Below, in pieces: positions 62,693 to 64,000 of a stretch of DNA of 64,000 bases; positions within the stretch are counted from its first letter, which is position 1; every line of letters starts with the position of its first letter. The position numbers were made by a program, and so were the translations under genes. Location of the stretch: NCBI GenBank assembly GCA_028873795.1, contig JAPPNP010000026.1, forward strand, positions 196,304-260,303. Reading direction: 5' to 3'. Origin of the DNA: Chloroflexota bacterium (GTDB lineage: Bacteria; Chloroflexota; UBA11872). Under the pieces are notes generated by a model. It was not told where the DNA came from. It was given only the letters and a program-made list of their open reading frames with translations, and ran no database searches.

Positions 62693-64000
62693 ATGTACAT
62701 CCCCTACGTCATCGACAACCACAGCAACCGCATGGCCGATGTGCTATGCGAGCTTCTGGCGAAGCACGGCGGCAAGTCGCTGGACATTGCCACCGCCTAC
62801 TTCAACGTGCGAGGGTTCACCCTGCTTCAGCAGGGCCTGCAAGGGTTGGGTAGCATCCGCCTTCTCCTAGGCGACGAGCCGCAGGACGGCGAATCGGTGG
62901 GCCTGCGGCCCAAGGCAGCCTCGCGCCTAGCCGAGGAGTTGAACGCCGCCCCTTTCGACGAGGCGACCCTCCGAGCGGTTGAGGATCTGATTACCTTCCT
63001 GCGCCGGGACGTGGTGAGTGTTCGGGCCTATCAACAGGGGTTCCTCCACGCCAAGAGCTATATCTTCTACGGCGACTTTCCTACGGGCGGCGCAGACCGA
63101 TTCCAGCCCGTGGCGGCCATCGTCGGCTCCAGCAACTTCACCGGCGCCGGACTCACCACCAACAGGGAGCTCAACCTCTCCCACAAGACGGCCCTAACCG
63201 AAGAGGAGATGTTGAGAATAGGCCCAGCTCCTGTAGATGGGCGAGAGGAAATGGAGTTTCGACGTGAGTTGATGAGCGGCGTGGGCGCTCAGGCCATTAC
63301 CGAGCTGGACCGCTGGTTCCGGGAACGGTGGGAGGAGTCGCGGGACTTCAAGGAGGAGCTCATCGAGCTCTTGGACGCGTCCAAGTTCGGCCAAGTGGAG
63401 TACACCCCTTACCAAGTGTACATGAAGGCCCTCTTCGAGTACTTCAAGGACGACCTAGGGACGACCGAGGCTACGCCCGGGAAGTCGGCCGTGGAACTGT
63501 CTGAGTTCCAGGAGGACGCGGTCAAGAAGGCCCGCCGAATCCTTGCCCGCTACGACGGGGTTCTGATTGGAGACTCGGTGGGACTGGGAAAGACCTGGAT
63601 CGGAAAGAAGCTCCTGGAAGACTACGCCTACCACCTGCGGCAGAAAGCACTGGTCATCTGCCCGGCGTCCCTCCGCCAGATGTGGACCGACGAACTTCGG
63701 GACGCCACCATAGCCGGAGCCATCGTGTCCCAAGAGGAGCTGGGACAAGCAGGGTTTGACACGGGCCCGGTCGGTGATGCTGACGTCATCCTTATCGACG
63801 AGTCTCACAACTTCCGTAATCGCACCACCCAACGCTACGAGAACCTTGAGCGCATCATTAGCGCCAACGGAGGCAGGGGGCGGGACGGCAGCCGTAAGAA
63901 GCTCATCCTGCTTACAGCGACGCCCATCAACAACACCATCTTCGACCTGTACAACCAGTTGACGCTGATAACCGGGGGTGACCGCAGCTACTTCTCCGGC
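62693..64000 (+). CDS. PLD-domain SNF2-type helicase, 3' end outside window
   Basis: The frame is open from ATG 62693 to the window end (436 codons). The N-terminal PLD-like domain (about residues 1-180) has FLHAKSYIFYG then AAIVGSSNFTGAGLTTNREL (H-x-K ... S-S-N). The SF2/SNF2 motor starts near residue 265: Q motif LSEFQEDAVKKA, Walker A IGDSVGLGKTWIGKKL, ICPASLRQMW, DESHNFRNRTT (DExH-like) and LLTATPINN (motif III). PLD-SNF2 fusions accompany phage-restriction loci. The helicase may translocate DNA for the methylase/nuclease upstream. Confidence 0.85.
   Translation, partial: MYIPYVIDNHSNRMADVLCELLAKHGGKSLDIATAYFNVRGFTLLQQGLQGLGSIRLLLGDEPQDGESVGLRPKAASRLAEELNAAPFDEATLRAVEDLITFLRRDVVSVRAYQQGFLHAKSYIFYGDFPTGGADRFQPVAAIVGSSNFTGAGLTTNRELNLSHKTALTEEEMLRIGPAPVDGREEMEFRRELMSGVGAQAITELDRWFRERWEESRDFKEELIELLDASKFGQVEYTPYQVYMKALFEYFKDDLGTTEATPGKSAVELSEFQEDAVKKARRILARYDGVLIGDSVGLGKTWIGKKLLEDYAYHLRQKALVICPASLRQMWTDELRDATIAGAIVSQEELGQAGFDTGPVGDADVILIDESHNFRNRTTQRYENLERIISANGGRGRDGSRKKLILLTATPINNTIFDLYNQLTLITGGDRSYFSG

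Overview
The window is a G+C-rich bacterial chromosome segment with genes packed on both strands. Family content fits a Chloroflexota-type bacterium: secreted proteins with Pro/Thr-rich linkers, a VanW-family protein, a CAP-domain exoprotein with an N-terminal domain common in that phylum, and many FAD, VOC and amidohydrolase genes. That assignment is inference from family content; there is no rRNA or other decisive marker. The window cuts a gene at each end: an NFACT/RqcH-type gene on the left and a PLD-helicase gene on the right.

Layout. 1-7.8 kb: rqcH-like 3' end, mutM, a VTT membrane protein, an RHH/PIN toxin-antitoxin pair, then a co-directional set of a homocysteine-methyltransferase-like enzyme and two FAD oxidoreductases that resemble an HcnB/HcnC or opine-oxidase pair. 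7.8-12 kb: an A+T-richer accessory island with a possible HEPN-like protein, an EVE-nuclease fusion, a broken serine recombinase and a TIR/deoxyribosyltransferase-like protein; it abuts a degenerate tRNA-Ala copy. 12-20 kb: lipoprotein, tRNA-Ala(GGC), MobA/MocA-like transferase, glcD, HD phosphohydrolase, NUDIX, VTT protein, CAP exoprotein. 20-27 kb: a rearranged ribosomal/tRNA-modification neighbourhood (rplS-rnhB-yraN on minus; vanW, rpsP-khpA-trmD and a divergent GroEL paralogue on plus). 27-38.8 kb: panB, murD, LiaF-like, metallophosphoesterase, SWIM protein, smpB-ssrA (tmRNA), NUDIX, lplA, tRNA-Arg(CCG), lspA, cyclophilin and an internally duplicated secreted protein. 38.8-55 kb: M20 amidase, two MFS transporters, PHP hydrolase, then ftsH, tilS, dut, ftsB-like and glmS on the minus strand, and a cluster for D-amino-acid or similar catabolism.

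55-64 kb: a second island directly downstream of tRNA-Val(GAC). It holds an HNH nuclease, an unknown protein, a large Eco57I-type adenine methylase, a PLD/NgoFVII-like nuclease, a small protein and a PLD-SNF2 helicase that runs off the window. This looks like a multi-gene restriction or anti-phage system. The methylase's N-terminal nuclease-like domain seems to have lost its E-x-K, and a compositional break suggests that its specificity domain and the adjacent nuclease were exchanged together.

Three cross-cutting signals stand out. Both islands start just 3' of a tRNA (one degenerate) with the same short sequence, pointing to a shared tRNA-targeting integration mechanism. A family of about 120-160 bp MITE-like palindromic elements is scattered between genes, and one copy appears to supply the start of a coding sequence. 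At least two genes seem to need CTG start codons.
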